From positions 62,001 through 126,000 of the forward strand of contig NZ_ASSJ01000035.1 of NCBI RefSeq assembly GCF_000473895.1: a DNA stretch of 64,000 bases, in the 5' to 3' direction. Positions 50,203-59,996 of the stretch are shown here, piece by piece. A program made the translations under genes and the position numbers. The DNA comes from Rubidibacter lacunae KORDI 51-2 (GTDB lineage Bacteria > Cyanobacteriota > Cyanobacteriia > Cyanobacteriales > Rubidibacteraceae). The notes beneath the pieces are model-generated. The model saw nothing but the letters and a program-made list of their open reading frames with translations. It was not told the DNA's origin and made no database searches. Position 1 is the stretch's first letter, and every line of letters starts with the position of its first letter.

Positions 50203-50274
50203 TGGGGTGTCGCCAAGTGGTAAGGCAGCGGATTTTGGTTCCGCCATTCCTAGGTTCGAATCCTAGCACCCCAG
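50203..50274 (+). tRNA. tRNA-Gln (anticodon TTG)
   Basis: A 72-base cloverleaf. The acceptor stem TGGGGTG pairs with CACCCCA, discriminator G. The D arm contains GCCAAGTGGTAAGGC, the anticodon stem GCGGA/TCCGC holds the loop TTTTGGT with anticodon TTG, and the T arm is CTAGGTTCGAATCCTAG. CCA is not encoded. A T-run (TTTTTT) follows directly and may act as part of a terminator. Confidence 0.96.
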
Positions 50275-50909
50275 TTTTTTAATTCGTAATAGTAGCAAGT
50301 CGACCTAGGTAATATCCGATCGTTGGGTTTGCTCTGGCTAATTTGCCGATTTCATGGGCAAGCTGGCAACCAACTAACCTTCAGTTTGACTCGTCGGATA
50401 TTTGTGCTTCCCAATATAGTTCGGCTAGCGCTCCTGCAGGGTGCCATTCTTTTCAGTTGCGGGGATTACCGCTGAAGCGAAATGCAGATTTAATGACAGT
50501 AGGATGACTCGATAGTTAAGCAGCTGGAAATAATGGAAGGACATCTCGACGATTCGATGTCTGCCGCAGCAGCTTCCTAGCCGACTGCTAGACTAGGGGG
50601 CGATCCCCCCTTGCGAGCAGGCGGTATGAAATAGTCTCTTCGGCATTTTTGAGGACAAAGGTTGTCGTCGGACGATGGTTGTTCGATGTTGTTGGGAAAT
50701 CTGCGCAAGATATTGAGCAAATTCAAGCCTCGATCGGACAGAACCGAGTTCTCAATGGCCGTTCGTAGACCGTGCATTCTTTAATCCCATCAGGAACGGC
50801 GAGCAATTTGTCGAATTGAGCCAGGGGTGCTCCCAAGCCGGCAAATTGAAAAGCAACGCAGCGGCATTGGATCGAGATCGTCTTGAGTTTCGGTCTTAGC
50901 CGCGCGAGC
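50275..50909. other. Intergenic region between tRNA-Gln and MITE copy 4
   Basis: About 635 bp. A minus-strand frame at 50577-50777 and another reading (positions about 50730-50870, with a stretch like GLGAPLAQFDKLLAVPDGIK) look faintly protein-like, but both are broken by stops and I cannot assign a family. No RNA gene was recognised. Confidence 0.35.
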
Positions 50910-50915
50910 TAGTTG

Positions 50916-51125
50916 GGGCTTGCTGAAAAAGGCTGGAATGGTTTCAGCGAGAAGGTTCCAGCGTTTTCTGCGTCAGAGAAGTGCAAGGTTATGGTTGCTA
51001 GAGCCTCAAAACCCTTGCACTTGAGCCGAGAACTAGGGGCGAAAATCTGGGGCTAGATGGCGAAAGCCTGATTTCATGAGCTCTCTGTCCCCTAAATTCG
51101 CTTTGTGGACTTTTTCAGCAAGCCC
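50916..51125 (-). mobile_element. MITE copy 4 (210 bp, inverted orientation, target duplication TAGTTG)
   Basis: The same 210-bp element in the opposite orientation, with perfect 16-bp terminal repeats. It is flanked by TAGTTG at 50910-50915 and 51126-51131. It differs from copy 1 at only a few positions by eye, indicating recent common origin. Confidence 0.94.
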
Positions 51126-51131
51126 TAGTTG

Positions 51132-51449
51132 TTACGTTTCCGGATCTACGTGCGGCATGTAAAAGCCCAGTTGCCGTTCTGCCACGCTCGAAGCAGCAAA
51201 CTCTGCAAACGATTCGAAGCGCCAGGAAATTCCAAGCAGTCCGTAATTGACGCGAATGGTCGCGTCTGCATGCGCCAGTAGAACTGCTGAAAAAGCTGCC
51301 GATAGCGACGAGATCGCATCTGTGCCAGCGGTCCACATCCAGTGCCCTCATGCCTGCGTACCGCGCTTCAGTTTCATGAGAGTTTGTCTGCCGAAGAAGC
51401 CAGACTCATGGTATGACGGACGCAAGGTTACGGCGACGCGCGATCGCCG
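51132..51449. other. Spacer between MITE copy 4 and the substrate-binding protein gene
   Basis: About 320 bp. A 68-codon minus-strand frame (51132-51338) ends at the MITE and may be the tail of a disrupted gene, but it has no recognisable motif. No hairpin with a T-run was seen. Confidence 0.35.
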
Positions 51450-52565
51450 TCAGCGGGCTCTCTGCCAGGTTCGTTGAACCTCAGCGATGACTTCCGGAGA
51501 GAGGGGTACCTCAATGCGAGCGGGTAGATCGACCCGCGCGCCCGGAACGTCCTGTGCCCAGGGGCTTTCCGGCACGGCAGTAAGGTCGAGTTTGCCGACG
51601 ACCGGACGGAATCCGAAGCGCACGAAGATCTCCTGCTGCTCGTCTGCAGTTAGGAAGTCCAGCAACTCCCGGGCGGCATTAGCTTGCGCGCGGCCCACAT
51701 CGCGCCGGACGATCGCGGCAGTGGACACAGTCTCGATGGTGGGATCGACGTAATAGATCCGATAGGGTCCGTTCTGCGTCTTGGCAGCCTGCGACCAGCG
51801 ATAGAGGGCGATGCTTTCGTACACCGTCGCAACGTCGGCATCGTTGGGGCCGCGAGCGATGAACTCTTGCAGCAAAATGTCGGTCGATCGCGGCGGCAGA
51901 TAGACCGAGCGTCGTACCAGACCGAACAGCGCGGTTGCTTCCGGAGTGCCGAAGCTCCCCGGGGTCAGCGGCCCCCTCGCGATCGCCTGGGTCCAAAGGC
52001 CGAGCGTTAGCTGACCGCTGTTCGAGCGCGCCGGGTCGGTGGCGACGAAATCGAAGCTGCCCCACGTGGGGGCACCGCCGAGGGCAGACCAGTGACCCGC
52101 TTGCAGAGCGCGTTCCAATTGATGCCAGTCGAATCGACCGTTGGGGAAGAGCACCTGCCCGCGTTCGGGCCAGGCAATGCCGACGAGCACGGTTTTGACG
52201 ATCGCGCGTGGCTCCTCCCAGAAGACCTCAGTTTCACCCTGCGCCGTCATGCGATCGCGCAATTGTTCCAGGATCTGCCCGTTGGCCGGAATTAACACCG
52301 TCGGTTGAACGTCGCCCGCGCGATCGACGTAGGCGTTAACCATATCTTGGGAGCCCTGAAAACGCAGGTCGAGGTCGATAGTGGGATAGGTTGCCTCGAA
52401 GCGATCGGCTAGCAAGGTTAACGGTTCTTGGAGTTCGGTGCCGCTGACGACGACGAGGGTGCGCCGTGAGCCAGGAAGCGGGATGTAGGCAAGTCCGACC
52501 GAGATCGCGGCGATTGCGATCGATACCAGCGGGCGAGTGCGTTTGGAAAAATACGGTAAGCGCAT
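51450..52565 (-). CDS. Substrate-binding-like extracytoplasmic protein (SBP_bac_11 type)
   Basis: A 371-residue protein with an N-terminal hydrophobic anchor (VSIAIAAISVGLAYIPLPG). The rest is a two-lobed periplasmic binding fold: RTLVVVSGTELQEPLTLLAD, then RFEATYPTIDLDLRFQGSQD and PTWGSFDFVATDPARSNSGQ. It ends with LDFLTADEQQEIFVRFGFRP, typical of the family's C-terminal lobe. No transporter gene is adjacent. It is the third gene of a minus-strand set headed by an SBP-vWA lipoprotein and may have lost its transport role for a sensing or structural one. GGAG precedes the ATG at 52565. Confidence 0.8.
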   Translation of the reverse strand: MRLPYFSKRTRPLVSIAIAAISVGLAYIPLPGSRRTLVVVSGTELQEPLTLLADRFEATYPTIDLDLRFQGSQDMVNAYVDRAGDVQPTVLIPANGQILEQLRDRMTAQGETEVFWEEPRAIVKTVLVGIAWPERGQVLFPNGRFDWHQLERALQAGHWSALGGAPTWGSFDFVATDPARSNSGQLTLGLWTQAIARGPLTPGSFGTPEATALFGLVRRSVYLPPRSTDILLQEFIARGPNDADVATVYESIALYRWSQAAKTQNGPYRIYYVDPTIETVSTAAIVRRDVGRAQANAARELLDFLTADEQQEIFVRFGFRPVVGKLDLTAVPESPWAQDVPGARVDLPARIEVPLSPEVIAEVQRTWQRAR

Positions 52566-52613
52566 GGTGTGGGCTCCGCGAATTCGGTCGCAAATTCGGC
52601 AAAAGCGCGCCTT

Positions 52614-53339
52614 CTAGCGCGCGACGAGTACGCCGAGATTGGCTTCTAAGCCCTGCAAGTCATCGCCAAGCGAGCGCAGCGCCCGGATGCGATCGGCATC
52701 GGTCAGATCGGCAACTCGCAGTTGGTTCTGCAGCTCCTGCATCGTTCCGACTGCATCGGCGATCGCGGTGGACAAGGCAATTACCTGTGCCTGGCGGGCG
52801 TCTTGACCCTCACGGGCGAGCGCGAGGTTGCGCTCCAAACTTGCAATCAGGCGATCGCGTTGGGTCAGGGCAGCGTCACTACCGGGAGGTTGTTGGGACC
52901 AAACTGCCTGCAACTGTGCTTCGAGGTCGCGGATGGACAACAGCGAATCGCTGCCGTGCAGGCGGCGAGTAAAGGCATCGACGCGTTCCGGCAGTTCGCT
53001 GGCGCGATCGCAAGCGTATTGAACGACCGAGAGCAGCTCTAGTTGCTCGCCCCCCGTCAACAGGCGGGCGGCTTCCTCGCGTAGGTCTTCGGCTTGGCGG
53101 ACCAGACGCTCGGCTTGCAGGCGGGCAGCGCGGACTTGACGGACCAGCTCTGGATTTTCCAGATCGACTTCGGGCGGTTGGCGGGTTTCGATCGCGATCG
53201 CCACTGCTGTTGATACGATCGCCGCCACCGGGACGATGACTGGAACCGGCAATCGGGCCAAGCGCGCGCCCGCGACCAGCACGATCCCGCCCAGGAGGAC
53301 GGCGAGCGGATATTGCAGGGGATTAGCGAGTTTGTCCAT
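52614..53339 (-). CDS. Membrane-anchored coiled-coil protein of the vWA operon
   Basis: A 241-residue protein with two hydrophobic segments at the N-terminus (YPLAVLLGGIVLVAGARLA, then VIVPVAAIVSTAVAIAI). A long helical region follows with heptad-like spacing (ARLQAERLVRQAEDLREEAA and LIASLERNLALAREGQDARQ). No enzyme motif is seen and I do not recognise the family. I use ATG 53339; the frame begins three codons earlier with TTG. It lies between the two binding-protein genes, 50 bp from each, suggesting it is a physical partner. Confidence 0.7.
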   Translation of the reverse strand: MDKLANPLQYPLAVLLGGIVLVAGARLARLPVPVIVPVAAIVSTAVAIAIETRQPPEVDLENPELVRQVRAARLQAERLVRQAEDLREEAARLLTGGEQLELLSVVQYACDRASELPERVDAFTRRLHGSDSLLSIRDLEAQLQAVWSQQPPGSDAALTQRDRLIASLERNLALAREGQDARQAQVIALSTAIADAVGTMQELQNQLRVADLTDADRIRALRSLGDDLQGLEANLGVLVAR

Positions 53340-53389
53340 AGATCTCAAGAGATCGCGCGATCGCCTTGGCTGGTGTGCCTGTTCGGTCC

Positions 53390-55123
53390 CTAAAACTCTA
53401 GTTGCAAGTCGGCCATCAAACTGACGATGGTTTCGGGATCGCCTTCGCTATAGTACCCGCCGTTAGTGTGGGCGAGCTGTTTCAAGAGATCGGGATTGAA
53501 TCCACCGCTACCGCCATAGCCAATGGTGAAAACGGCGACGCCGCGATCGCTCTCGAAGTTGGAACTCTCTAAACGCTGCTGCAGTCCGCCGAAGGGCAGT
53601 TGCGAGTCGGTATCGTCCCCGTCGGTTAGGACCAACACGGCGTTAATAGCATCTTCGCGGTAGTTGCTCTGCAGCCAGTCGCGAGCAAACAGCGTGGCGT
53701 CGTACAATCGCGTCCCGCCGCTCCCGCGCAGGCGGCTGACGAACTGAATGCCGCGATCGCGTCCTGCGGGCGTCCCGTCCACGAGCACCGGCTCGCCGAT
53801 ATCGCTACTGAACGGCACGATCGTAATTTGCTCCTTGGGTCCTAAATTGTTGATGTAGCTCAGCAGCGTATTTTGCACTGCAGCTAGCTTCTTGCCGCGC
53901 ATCGAACCGGAGACGTCTACAACCACGACGACTTGCGAGGATTTCTTTGCAAAGAGCTGCCAGCTTTCCAGCATCGCTGCCACAACTTCCGGTTGCGGCG
54001 GTCGGTAGGAGTCGTATTGCGGGTTGGCAATGACGCCATAGCTTTCATCGAACTTGGCACTCAGGGGCACGCCAGGGACCCCCGGGCGCAGTCCCAAATC
54101 GGTGGCAATTTCTTGGATTTGGGGCGATCGCAAGAACTCGATGATGGCTAGGGCGGCAGCGCGCTCTCGATCGCTCACCCATGGCGCGTTCGGTAAAATT
54201 GCGCGCATGTTCGAGGTATAGGTCGCGGCCGGATAGATGGCTTCGTAGCGCGTGCCGTCGGTCGCTTCCGTATTCGCGCGAATTACCAGCGATTCGTACA
54301 CTGACCCCGTCGACGCCCAGAACGGTCCGTTTTGCACCATGTCCCGCGCCAGCGAACTCGTTGAAGTACCGTAGCGAGTGATTTTAGCCTGGATCGCGCG
54401 CACTTGGTCTTGGTATTGCTTCACATCGGAAATATCGATCTCTTCCGGGCGCTTACCGGTCACGGCCGCAAATTGCGCCACGAGAGTTTGCAAGCCGGAG
54501 TTCGAGCGCGTCGGCGCGGTGTGTACGAAGCGCACCGGCAGCGGCGGGCTGCTGGGATCGATATCGCGATGGTTGTCGAATTGCGCGATTGCCCCATATG
54601 GATCGGGGACTTGCCGCAGTCCGTCAGCAATATCCGACCGTGCGAGTAATACCATCGGGCTGTATGCAAGCAGCGGCGCGTCGGTTAAACCGGGAATGTA
54701 GTTTTGCCCGGGGAAGATCCGATCTATCTGGTAGATCGACAAAGCGTGATAAATGCCGCCGTCGACCGATACCAGGGTGGGAAATGCAGGATCGTCGGCT
54801 TCGATGGTGCCATTGCGTAACTGCCGTCCGAGATCGGTCACGCTTGAAACAACATCGCCGCTACCCAGTACTTCGCAGCTCAGGTAATACTGCGTGCCGT
54901 CATCCAGGCGAGGATTCCGCGCGTTCAGCCGCTCTGCTGCCTCTTCGCAAAAGTGGTCCAGAGCACTTCCGGCTAGGAACTTAATTTCTAAACCGCTGCG
55001 GCGACCCCCGTTACCGTTTGGTCCTGGGAGTATCCAGCAGCCACCGAGCACGGTCGATCCGATCGCGCCCAATAGCACGATCGCCTGGCGCGACTGTAAA
55101 AACCGTTTTATTGAAAAATTCAT
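53390..55123 (-). CDS. Lipoprotein with substrate-binding domain fused to von Willebrand A domain
   Basis: A 577-residue exported protein. A signal peptide ends in a lipobox (AIGSTVLGGC), so it should be anchored in the membrane. The first about 370 residues form a binding-protein fold (LEIKFLAGSALDHFCEEAAE, VRFVHTAPTRSNSGLQTLVA, FWASTGSVYESLVI). A vWA domain follows near 395-570 with a complete MIDAS site: VVVVVDVSGSMRGKK, then a Thr in RGSGGTRLYDATLF and Asp in VLVLTDGDDTDSQ. It therefore should bind a divalent metal and a ligand. The ATG at 55123 is preferred over the ORF start at 55165, since it yields a proper signal peptide. It heads a three-gene operon. Confidence 0.87.
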   Translation of the reverse strand: MNFSIKRFLQSRQAIVLLGAIGSTVLGGCWILPGPNGNGGRRSGLEIKFLAGSALDHFCEEAAERLNARNPRLDDGTQYYLSCEVLGSGDVVSSVTDLGRQLRNGTIEADDPAFPTLVSVDGGIYHALSIYQIDRIFPGQNYIPGLTDAPLLAYSPMVLLARSDIADGLRQVPDPYGAIAQFDNHRDIDPSSPPLPVRFVHTAPTRSNSGLQTLVAQFAAVTGKRPEEIDISDVKQYQDQVRAIQAKITRYGTSTSSLARDMVQNGPFWASTGSVYESLVIRANTEATDGTRYEAIYPAATYTSNMRAILPNAPWVSDRERAAALAIIEFLRSPQIQEIATDLGLRPGVPGVPLSAKFDESYGVIANPQYDSYRPPQPEVVAAMLESWQLFAKKSSQVVVVVDVSGSMRGKKLAAVQNTLLSYINNLGPKEQITIVPFSSDIGEPVLVDGTPAGRDRGIQFVSRLRGSGGTRLYDATLFARDWLQSNYREDAINAVLVLTDGDDTDSQLPFGGLQQRLESSNFESDRGVAVFTIGYGGSGGFNPDLLKQLAHTNGGYYSEGDPETIVSLMADLQLEF

Positions 55124-55268
55124 GATGCGTCGAACCCCGGATCCCCTGCACCTTAATTGTCTCATTTGCTACAAACAGCAATGGGAAAAAGTATTCCCTT
55201 GCAACGGTCTCAGTCCCGCGCGACCGATTATGATGCCGATCGCCCGCGGCAGCTGCATCGCGAATTTT

Positions 55269-56144
55269 TTATGTTTTCTCAATCAAATAATCGTCGAGGG
55301 CGCGGCGCATGATGTCTACGGGGACCGGTTGCTGTAGCCAAAGTTCCAGGGAAGCAGCCCCCTGCTGCACGAGCATTTCCAGCCCGTCGATCGCGATCGC
55401 GCCGGAGCCCCGCGCCACCTCCAGAAAGCGGGTCGGACGCGGCGTGTATATCAAGTCGTAGGCGATCGCGCCCGGCTGCAAGCGCGCGAGTGTCGATGCA
55501 TCGACTGGCAAGCGATCGGGGTGGGGGGTCATGCCGACTGGCGTGGTGTGGACTAGCAGCTCCGTTGTTGCTAGAAGTTCGGGCAATACGTCCCACGTGC
55601 AAGTATCAACCTTCGCGCTCAGTTCGACATCCTGCCAGCTTGCCTGGAAGGTTGCCAGCTTGTCCGGGTTGCGCCCGACCACCACAACTCGGCGGCAGCC
55701 CAGCTGCGCGCAACCAACTACCACCGCTCGGGCCGCGCCGCCGTTGCCGAGAATGACCGGGACGACCTGTTGCCAGTCGCGATCGCGATGCTCTCGCAGC
55801 GGCGCCACAAACCCCGCTGCATCAGTATTCGTCCCCGCCCAGCCCGTTGCCGTCCGCCACACCGTGTTAACCGCGCCTACTTGTCTTGCGGTTGGTGAAA
55901 TCTCTGTCAACAGCGGCAGCAAGTCTTGCTTGTGCGGAATCGTTGCATTGAAGCCGACGAGCGCGATCGCTTCAAAGCCTGCCATTGCCCGCGGCAGGTC
56001 ACCGACTGCCACTGATAAAGGAACGTAAATGTAGTCGAGTCCGAGAGCAGCAATCGCGGCATTGTGCATCACGGGCGATAGCGAGTGTTCGACCGGAGCG
56101 CCGATGACGCCGAGAAGTTGCGTGCGACCGGTAATGAGATGCAT
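55269..56144 (-). CDS. aroE: Shikimate dehydrogenase
   Basis: Reduces 3-dehydroshikimate to shikimate in aromatic amino acid synthesis. Substrate-binding motifs GVIGAPVEHSLSPVMHNAAI, FNATIPHKQDLLPLL (catalytic Lys) and NTDAAGFVAPL are intact. The NADP site begins VILGNGGAARAVVVG, and the C-terminal QQGAASLELWLQQPVP is also typical. Length 291 is normal. It is upstream of the SBP-vWA lipoprotein gene on the same strand, about 145 bp away, so linkage to that operon is doubtful. Confidence 0.96.
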   Translation of the reverse strand: MHLITGRTQLLGVIGAPVEHSLSPVMHNAAIAALGLDYIYVPLSVAVGDLPRAMAGFEAIALVGFNATIPHKQDLLPLLTEISPTARQVGAVNTVWRTATGWAGTNTDAAGFVAPLREHRDRDWQQVVPVILGNGGAARAVVVGCAQLGCRRVVVVGRNPDKLATFQASWQDVELSAKVDTCTWDVLPELLATTELLVHTTPVGMTPHPDRLPVDASTLARLQPGAIAYDLIYTPRPTRFLEVARGSGAIAIDGLEMLVQQGAASLELWLQQPVPVDIMRRALDDYLIEKT

Positions 56145-57100
56145 GTGTCAAGTAATAGAAACAGCATTAAACAGTAAACCTTACGGCGAGCGCGACGTCA
56201 TTGGGTATGTCACGCGATCGCGAGCTGGCCTGCGGCTAGCCTAACAAACAGTTGATTACACGAATTGACGCCAAATAAAAAGCAATTGCGGCCGAAACGG
56301 AGTATGAGAAAATTGAGCCTTCTTTACTAGCCTATTTTATACAGAAAGAGGCTGACAAAACCTTAGGATCGACTAATTAGTTGCTCGTTGCTCGGGATCG
56401 GACGAACTACCTGGTCCCGTGTGGTTTTGCGATCGCGTAGTCCGAGCAAGCAAAGCGACTATATACACTAGGCGAGACCAGCAGCATCAAACAAGGGGTC
56501 GAAATCTCGATCGGATGCGTGCAGAAGCAAGGCTCATTCTCACGAGATCGACTGTTTGTAGAAACCAACTGGTCGATTGCCTAAATTCAAGAGAATACCG
56601 GCAATCACTTGAGCAAGTTTAACTACAGGGAAAACGGGATACAGCCTTTGCTTAGCTAGTGAGGTACACATGTTTTTTTGGATTAGTTTTATTGAAAGTT
56701 TTTCTAGAAGGGAGAGCGTACCTCACGAGACTGAGAAATGCTGTAAAACCCAAGCAGTAATGATAGATTTACTAGGTGTTCCTGAAGTTATACCTGTCTC
56801 GCCATACATCAGTGTCCTACCTGCCAAGCTCAACACACGGTCAAGAATAGTCATATTCACGCGGGCAAAATCACTTTCTCTGTAAGCAGAGTGGCGAGAT
56901 CGGAGAGAAGATGTTGCTGTTGATACTGCCTCGACTTGTGGCTCAATCCATTCTTTACAGATACCCTCCAGTCATCGTGCAGCTATGGGCGTTATTTCCC
57001 TTATAGATCGAATGCCCCATTAGACTACAAGACTGCTGCCCGGAACGACAAATTATAATGGCTGAGTTGCCATACCCTTGCAGTCGCACCGTATTTCGTT
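56145..57100. other. 956-bp region without a supportable gene
   Basis: This holds the divergent promoters of aroE and miaB. A lower-GC stretch runs at 56240-56400. An open frame at 56670-56885 (71 codons) and a minus-strand frame reading MYGETGITSGTP-like sequence are present, but neither has a good ribosome-binding site or a known family. It could contain remnants of a decayed gene. Confidence 0.4.
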
Positions 57101-58477
57101 ATGACCGACGCCGATCGCCGCTACCACATCACCACGTTCGGCTGTCAAATGAACAAAGCCGACTCGGAGCGCATGGCCGGCATATTGGACGCACTCGGCT
57201 GGCACGCCTGTAACGATCCCGATCGCGCCGATCTCGTTCTCTACAACACCTGTACGATCCGCGATAACGCCGAGCAGAAAGTTTATTCCTATCTCGGGCG
57301 GCAAGCCAAGCGCAAGCGCGATCGCCCCGACCTCACTCTGGTTGTCGCCGGGTGCGTCGCCCAACAAGAGGGCGAAGCACTGTTGCGCCGCGTGCCGGAA
57401 CTGGACTTGGTGATGGGACCCCAGCACGCCAACCGACTTGGCGACTTGCTCGAACAAGTGTTTGCTGGCAATCAAGTTGTCGCGACCGAACCGATTCACA
57501 TCGTCGAAGACATCACAAAACCCCGCCGCGATAGCACCGTCACCGCCTGGGTCAATGTCATCTATGGCTGTAACGAGCGCTGCACGTATTGTGTCGTCCC
57601 CAATGTGCGCGGCATCGAACAATCTCGCTATCCCGAAGTCATTCGCGCCGAGATGGAAGTCCTCGGGCAGCAGGGATTCAAAGAAGTGACGTTACTCGGT
57701 CAAAACATCGACGCCTACGGTCGCGACCTCCCCGGCTCTACACCTGAGGGGCGGCACCAATATACGCTGACGGATTTGCTCTATTACGTTTGTGACGTGC
57801 CGGGTATCGAACGCATCCGCTTCGCCACCAGCCACCCCCGCTACTTCAACGAACGCTTGATTCGGGCCTGTGCCGAACTGCCGACAGTCTGCGAGCACTT
57901 CCACGTGCCATTTCAATCCGGCGACGACGACATTCTTCGCGCCATGTCACGCGGCTACACGCGCGATCGCTACCGTCGCGTTGTCGATAAGATCCGCCGC
58001 TATTTGCCCGACGCTGCTATCAGCGCTGACGCGATCGTCGGCTTCCCGGGCGAAACCGAAGCCCAATTCCAGAACACAATGGATTTGGTCGCTGAAATCG
58101 GCTTCGACCAACTCAATACCGCTGCTTACTCGCCGCGACCCGGCACGCCGGCGGCAACTCATCCCGACCAAATCGATGAGGAAACGAAACGCGATCGCCT
58201 GCAGCGTCTCAACCATCTAGTCGCCATCGAAGCGGCCGAGCGATCGCTGCGCTACGCCAACCGCATCGAAGAGATTCTCGTCGAAGGACAAAACCCCAAA
58301 GACCCAACCCAAGTGATGGGGCGCACCCGCACCAACCGCTTAACCTTTGCGCCTGGCGATATCGGATTGTTGAAAGGGCAGCTCGCGCGCGTGCGTATCT
58401 CTCAAGTACGTGCCTTTAGCCTAACGGGCGAACTCCTGCCGGTGGACGATCGCCAAGTTCTTCCAGCGCTAGTCTAG
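57101..58477 (+). CDS. miaB: tRNA-2-methylthio-N6-dimethylallyladenosine synthase MiaB
   Basis: A radical-SAM enzyme that adds a methylthio group to adenosine 37 of certain tRNAs. The N-terminal UPF0004 domain supplies three cysteines ([33 protein letters not shown] and [14 protein letters not shown]). The radical SAM cluster is [15 protein letters not shown] near 158. A C-terminal TRAM domain begins [20 protein letters not shown]. Length 458 is normal and all cluster cysteines are present. The ATG at 57101 is preceded by a weak ribosome-binding site. A small membrane protein gene follows. Confidence 0.97.
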   Translation: MTDADRRYHITTFGCQMNKADSERMAGILDALGWHACNDPDRADLVLYNTCTIRDNAEQKVYSYLGRQAKRKRDRPDLTLVVAGCVAQQEGEALLRRVPELDLVMGPQHANRLGDLLEQVFAGNQVVATEPIHIVEDITKPRRDSTVTAWVNVIYGCNERCTYCVVPNVRGIEQSRYPEVIRAEMEVLGQQGFKEVTLLGQNIDAYGRDLPGSTPEGRHQYTLTDLLYYVCDVPGIERIRFATSHPRYFNERLIRACAELPTVCEHFHVPFQSGDDDILRAMSRGYTRDRYRRVVDKIRRYLPDAAISADAIVGFPGETEAQFQNTMDLVAEIGFDQLNTAAYSPRPGTPAATHPDQIDEETKRDRLQRLNHLVAIEAAERSLRYANRIEEILVEGQNPKDPTQVMGRTRTNRLTFAPGDIGLLKGQLARVRISQVRAFSLTGELLPVDDRQVLPALV

Positions 58478-58518
58478 GAACGAAGACCTGTTCAACGTGC
58501 TTTGCTTGGAGGTTCCTC

Positions 58519-58725
58519 GTGAAAACTCTCGCGATTATTCTCAATATTTTCCTGCCAGGCGTTGGCACGCTCGTCGCGGGCAAAATCGGCATCGGCATCG
58601 TCCAATTGTTGATCCTCGCGATCGCTGGCGGCGTTAGCATCACGGGTGTCGGCATCATCGCTGGCGGACCGATAGCCTTCCTGAATTGGATTTGGGCGCT
58701 CTACACCGTCGCTAAGATGAAGTAG
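58519..58725 (+). CDS. Small hydrophobic membrane protein (68 residues)
   Basis: A 68-residue protein that is almost entirely membrane-spanning: two helices (TLAIILNIFLPGVGTLVAG and IGIVQLLILAIAGGVSITGV) and a third shorter segment, ending FLNWIWALYTVAKMK. The pattern (PG.G..V.GK...GI.Q) resembles TM2-like or YqaE-like small membrane proteins. Start is GTG with GGAGG six bases upstream. It lies 42 bp after miaB and may share its transcript. The function is unknown. Confidence 0.8.
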   Translation: MKTLAIILNIFLPGVGTLVAGKIGIGIVQLLILAIAGGVSITGVGIIAGGPIAFLNWIWALYTVAKMK

Positions 58726-58929
58726 CTACCGTAGGTTAGTCAGCTGCAATCGCTTTTTCAACGCTACCCTGCCTGCGGACATGTCACCGGCCGGGCAATT
58801 GCCTGCCTTCCATCGCGCCCGGACTTCAACGATGCTGGCAGAACGGTCTGGAAGCATGATGCTGAGGCCAGAGCGCAACAGCGATCGCCCGGAGGCTACT
58901 GCTATAATCTGCGGCGTCGCGCGCCATAA

Positions 58930-59940
58930 ATGTCGTCGCTCATGCCTCTTGCGTCTCAGCCCGGATCGATCTATCTCCTTGCCGCTGTCAGTTTTCTCAT
59001 CAGCTTAGGTGCCGTCCGCTCCATCGAGGTGCGCTGGGGATCGCAGCTACTCGACGTGCCAAACGAGCGCAGTTCCCACAAACAACCGACGCCGCGTGGG
59101 GGAGGGTTGGGCTTCGTGGTTGCATTCGCGATCGCCAGTGCGGTCTTTGCGCTCGTGGATCGCGCTGCTGCGCCGATCTTCTGGCATCTCTGGACGGTAC
59201 TTTTACCCCTGTCAGTAGTTGGCATCCTCGACGATCGCGGCAACGTTCCGGCAGGTGCGCGCTACCTCGTGCAACTCTCTGCGGCCGGACTGGCAGTCTA
59301 TTGGTTCGGCGCGTTCCCGCAACCGTGGTTGAGTGCTTGGGGCAGCATCGGCACGGCGATCGCCTGGGTGCTCACAGCAATCGGGTTCACAGCCCTGGTC
59401 AACTTCTACAACTTCATGGACGGCCTGGACGGCCTGGTTGCCGGTTCGACAGCCTTACAGCTTGGTTTCCTGGCAACCGCTACGGAAGAGCCGCTATGGG
59501 GGTTGTTAGTGGCATCGCTGCTCGGATTCCTGGTACGGAATTGGTCGCCGGCAAAAATTTTCATGGGCGATGTGGGCTCTACGGTGCTCGGCGCGTGCGT
59601 GGCAATCGCGTTGCTGAATGTTTCCGAGCCCGCTCCAGCGTGGACGCTGCTGGCAGTCACGCTGCCGCTAGTCGGCGATGCCGTCTACACCTTGGCGCGA
59701 CGGCTGCTGCGCGGCGAAAATATCTTCCAGGCACATCGCACCCATCTGTATCAGCGCCTGCAACAAAGCGGGTGGTCCCACGCGAGCGTTGCCGCGACTT
59801 ATCTAGCTCTAACAGCAACAGCTGCCCTAGCAATCGCGGCTCTCGGAAGCACCGGCGGCTGGCTTTGCCTGGGTGGGGAGGCGATCGCGCTCTCGATCGG
59901 GGAAGGCTACCTGCGATCGCGCCAGCAAGTTCCGGCCTAG
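58930..59940 (+). CDS. GT4-type (MraY/WecA-like) undecaprenyl-phosphate sugar-1-phosphate transferase
   Basis: A 336-residue polytopic enzyme that transfers a sugar-1-phosphate to a lipid carrier, initiating synthesis of a polysaccharide. About ten membrane segments are seen. Signatures: VPNERSSHKQPTPRGGGLGF, a DDR motif in VVGILDDRGNVPAGARYL, the catalytic NFYNFMDGLDGLVAG near 160 and FMGDVGSTVLGACVAI near 210, and the HR loop AHRTHLYQRLQQSGWSHA. The specific sugar and pathway are unknown. Nearest relatives in the family are WbpL/WecA-type proteins. The pabB-pabC fusion begins 57 bp downstream. Confidence 0.92.
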   Translation: MSSLMPLASQPGSIYLLAAVSFLISLGAVRSIEVRWGSQLLDVPNERSSHKQPTPRGGGLGFVVAFAIASAVFALVDRAAAPIFWHLWTVLLPLSVVGILDDRGNVPAGARYLVQLSAAGLAVYWFGAFPQPWLSAWGSIGTAIAWVLTAIGFTALVNFYNFMDGLDGLVAGSTALQLGFLATATEEPLWGLLVASLLGFLVRNWSPAKIFMGDVGSTVLGACVAIALLNVSEPAPAWTLLAVTLPLVGDAVYTLARRLLRGENIFQAHRTHLYQRLQQSGWSHASVAATYLALTATAALAIAALGSTGGWLCLGGEAIALSIGEGYLRSRQQVPA

Positions 59941-59996
59941 GATGTAGCGATAGGCCTACAGCGAGCTTGCTCCCGCTCCCGAGACCGATCCGAGCC

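Noticed and set aside
50577-50777. 66-codon minus-strand frame between tRNA-Gln and MITE copy 4
   Set aside because: An adjacent frame also looks faintly protein-like and both are broken by stops. No family could be assigned.
59301-59996. Upstream extension of the pabB-pabC frame (232 residues)
   Set aside because: It overlaps the GT4 gene in a different frame and shows no similarity to PabB. A TTG start at 59997 fits the family N-terminus better.
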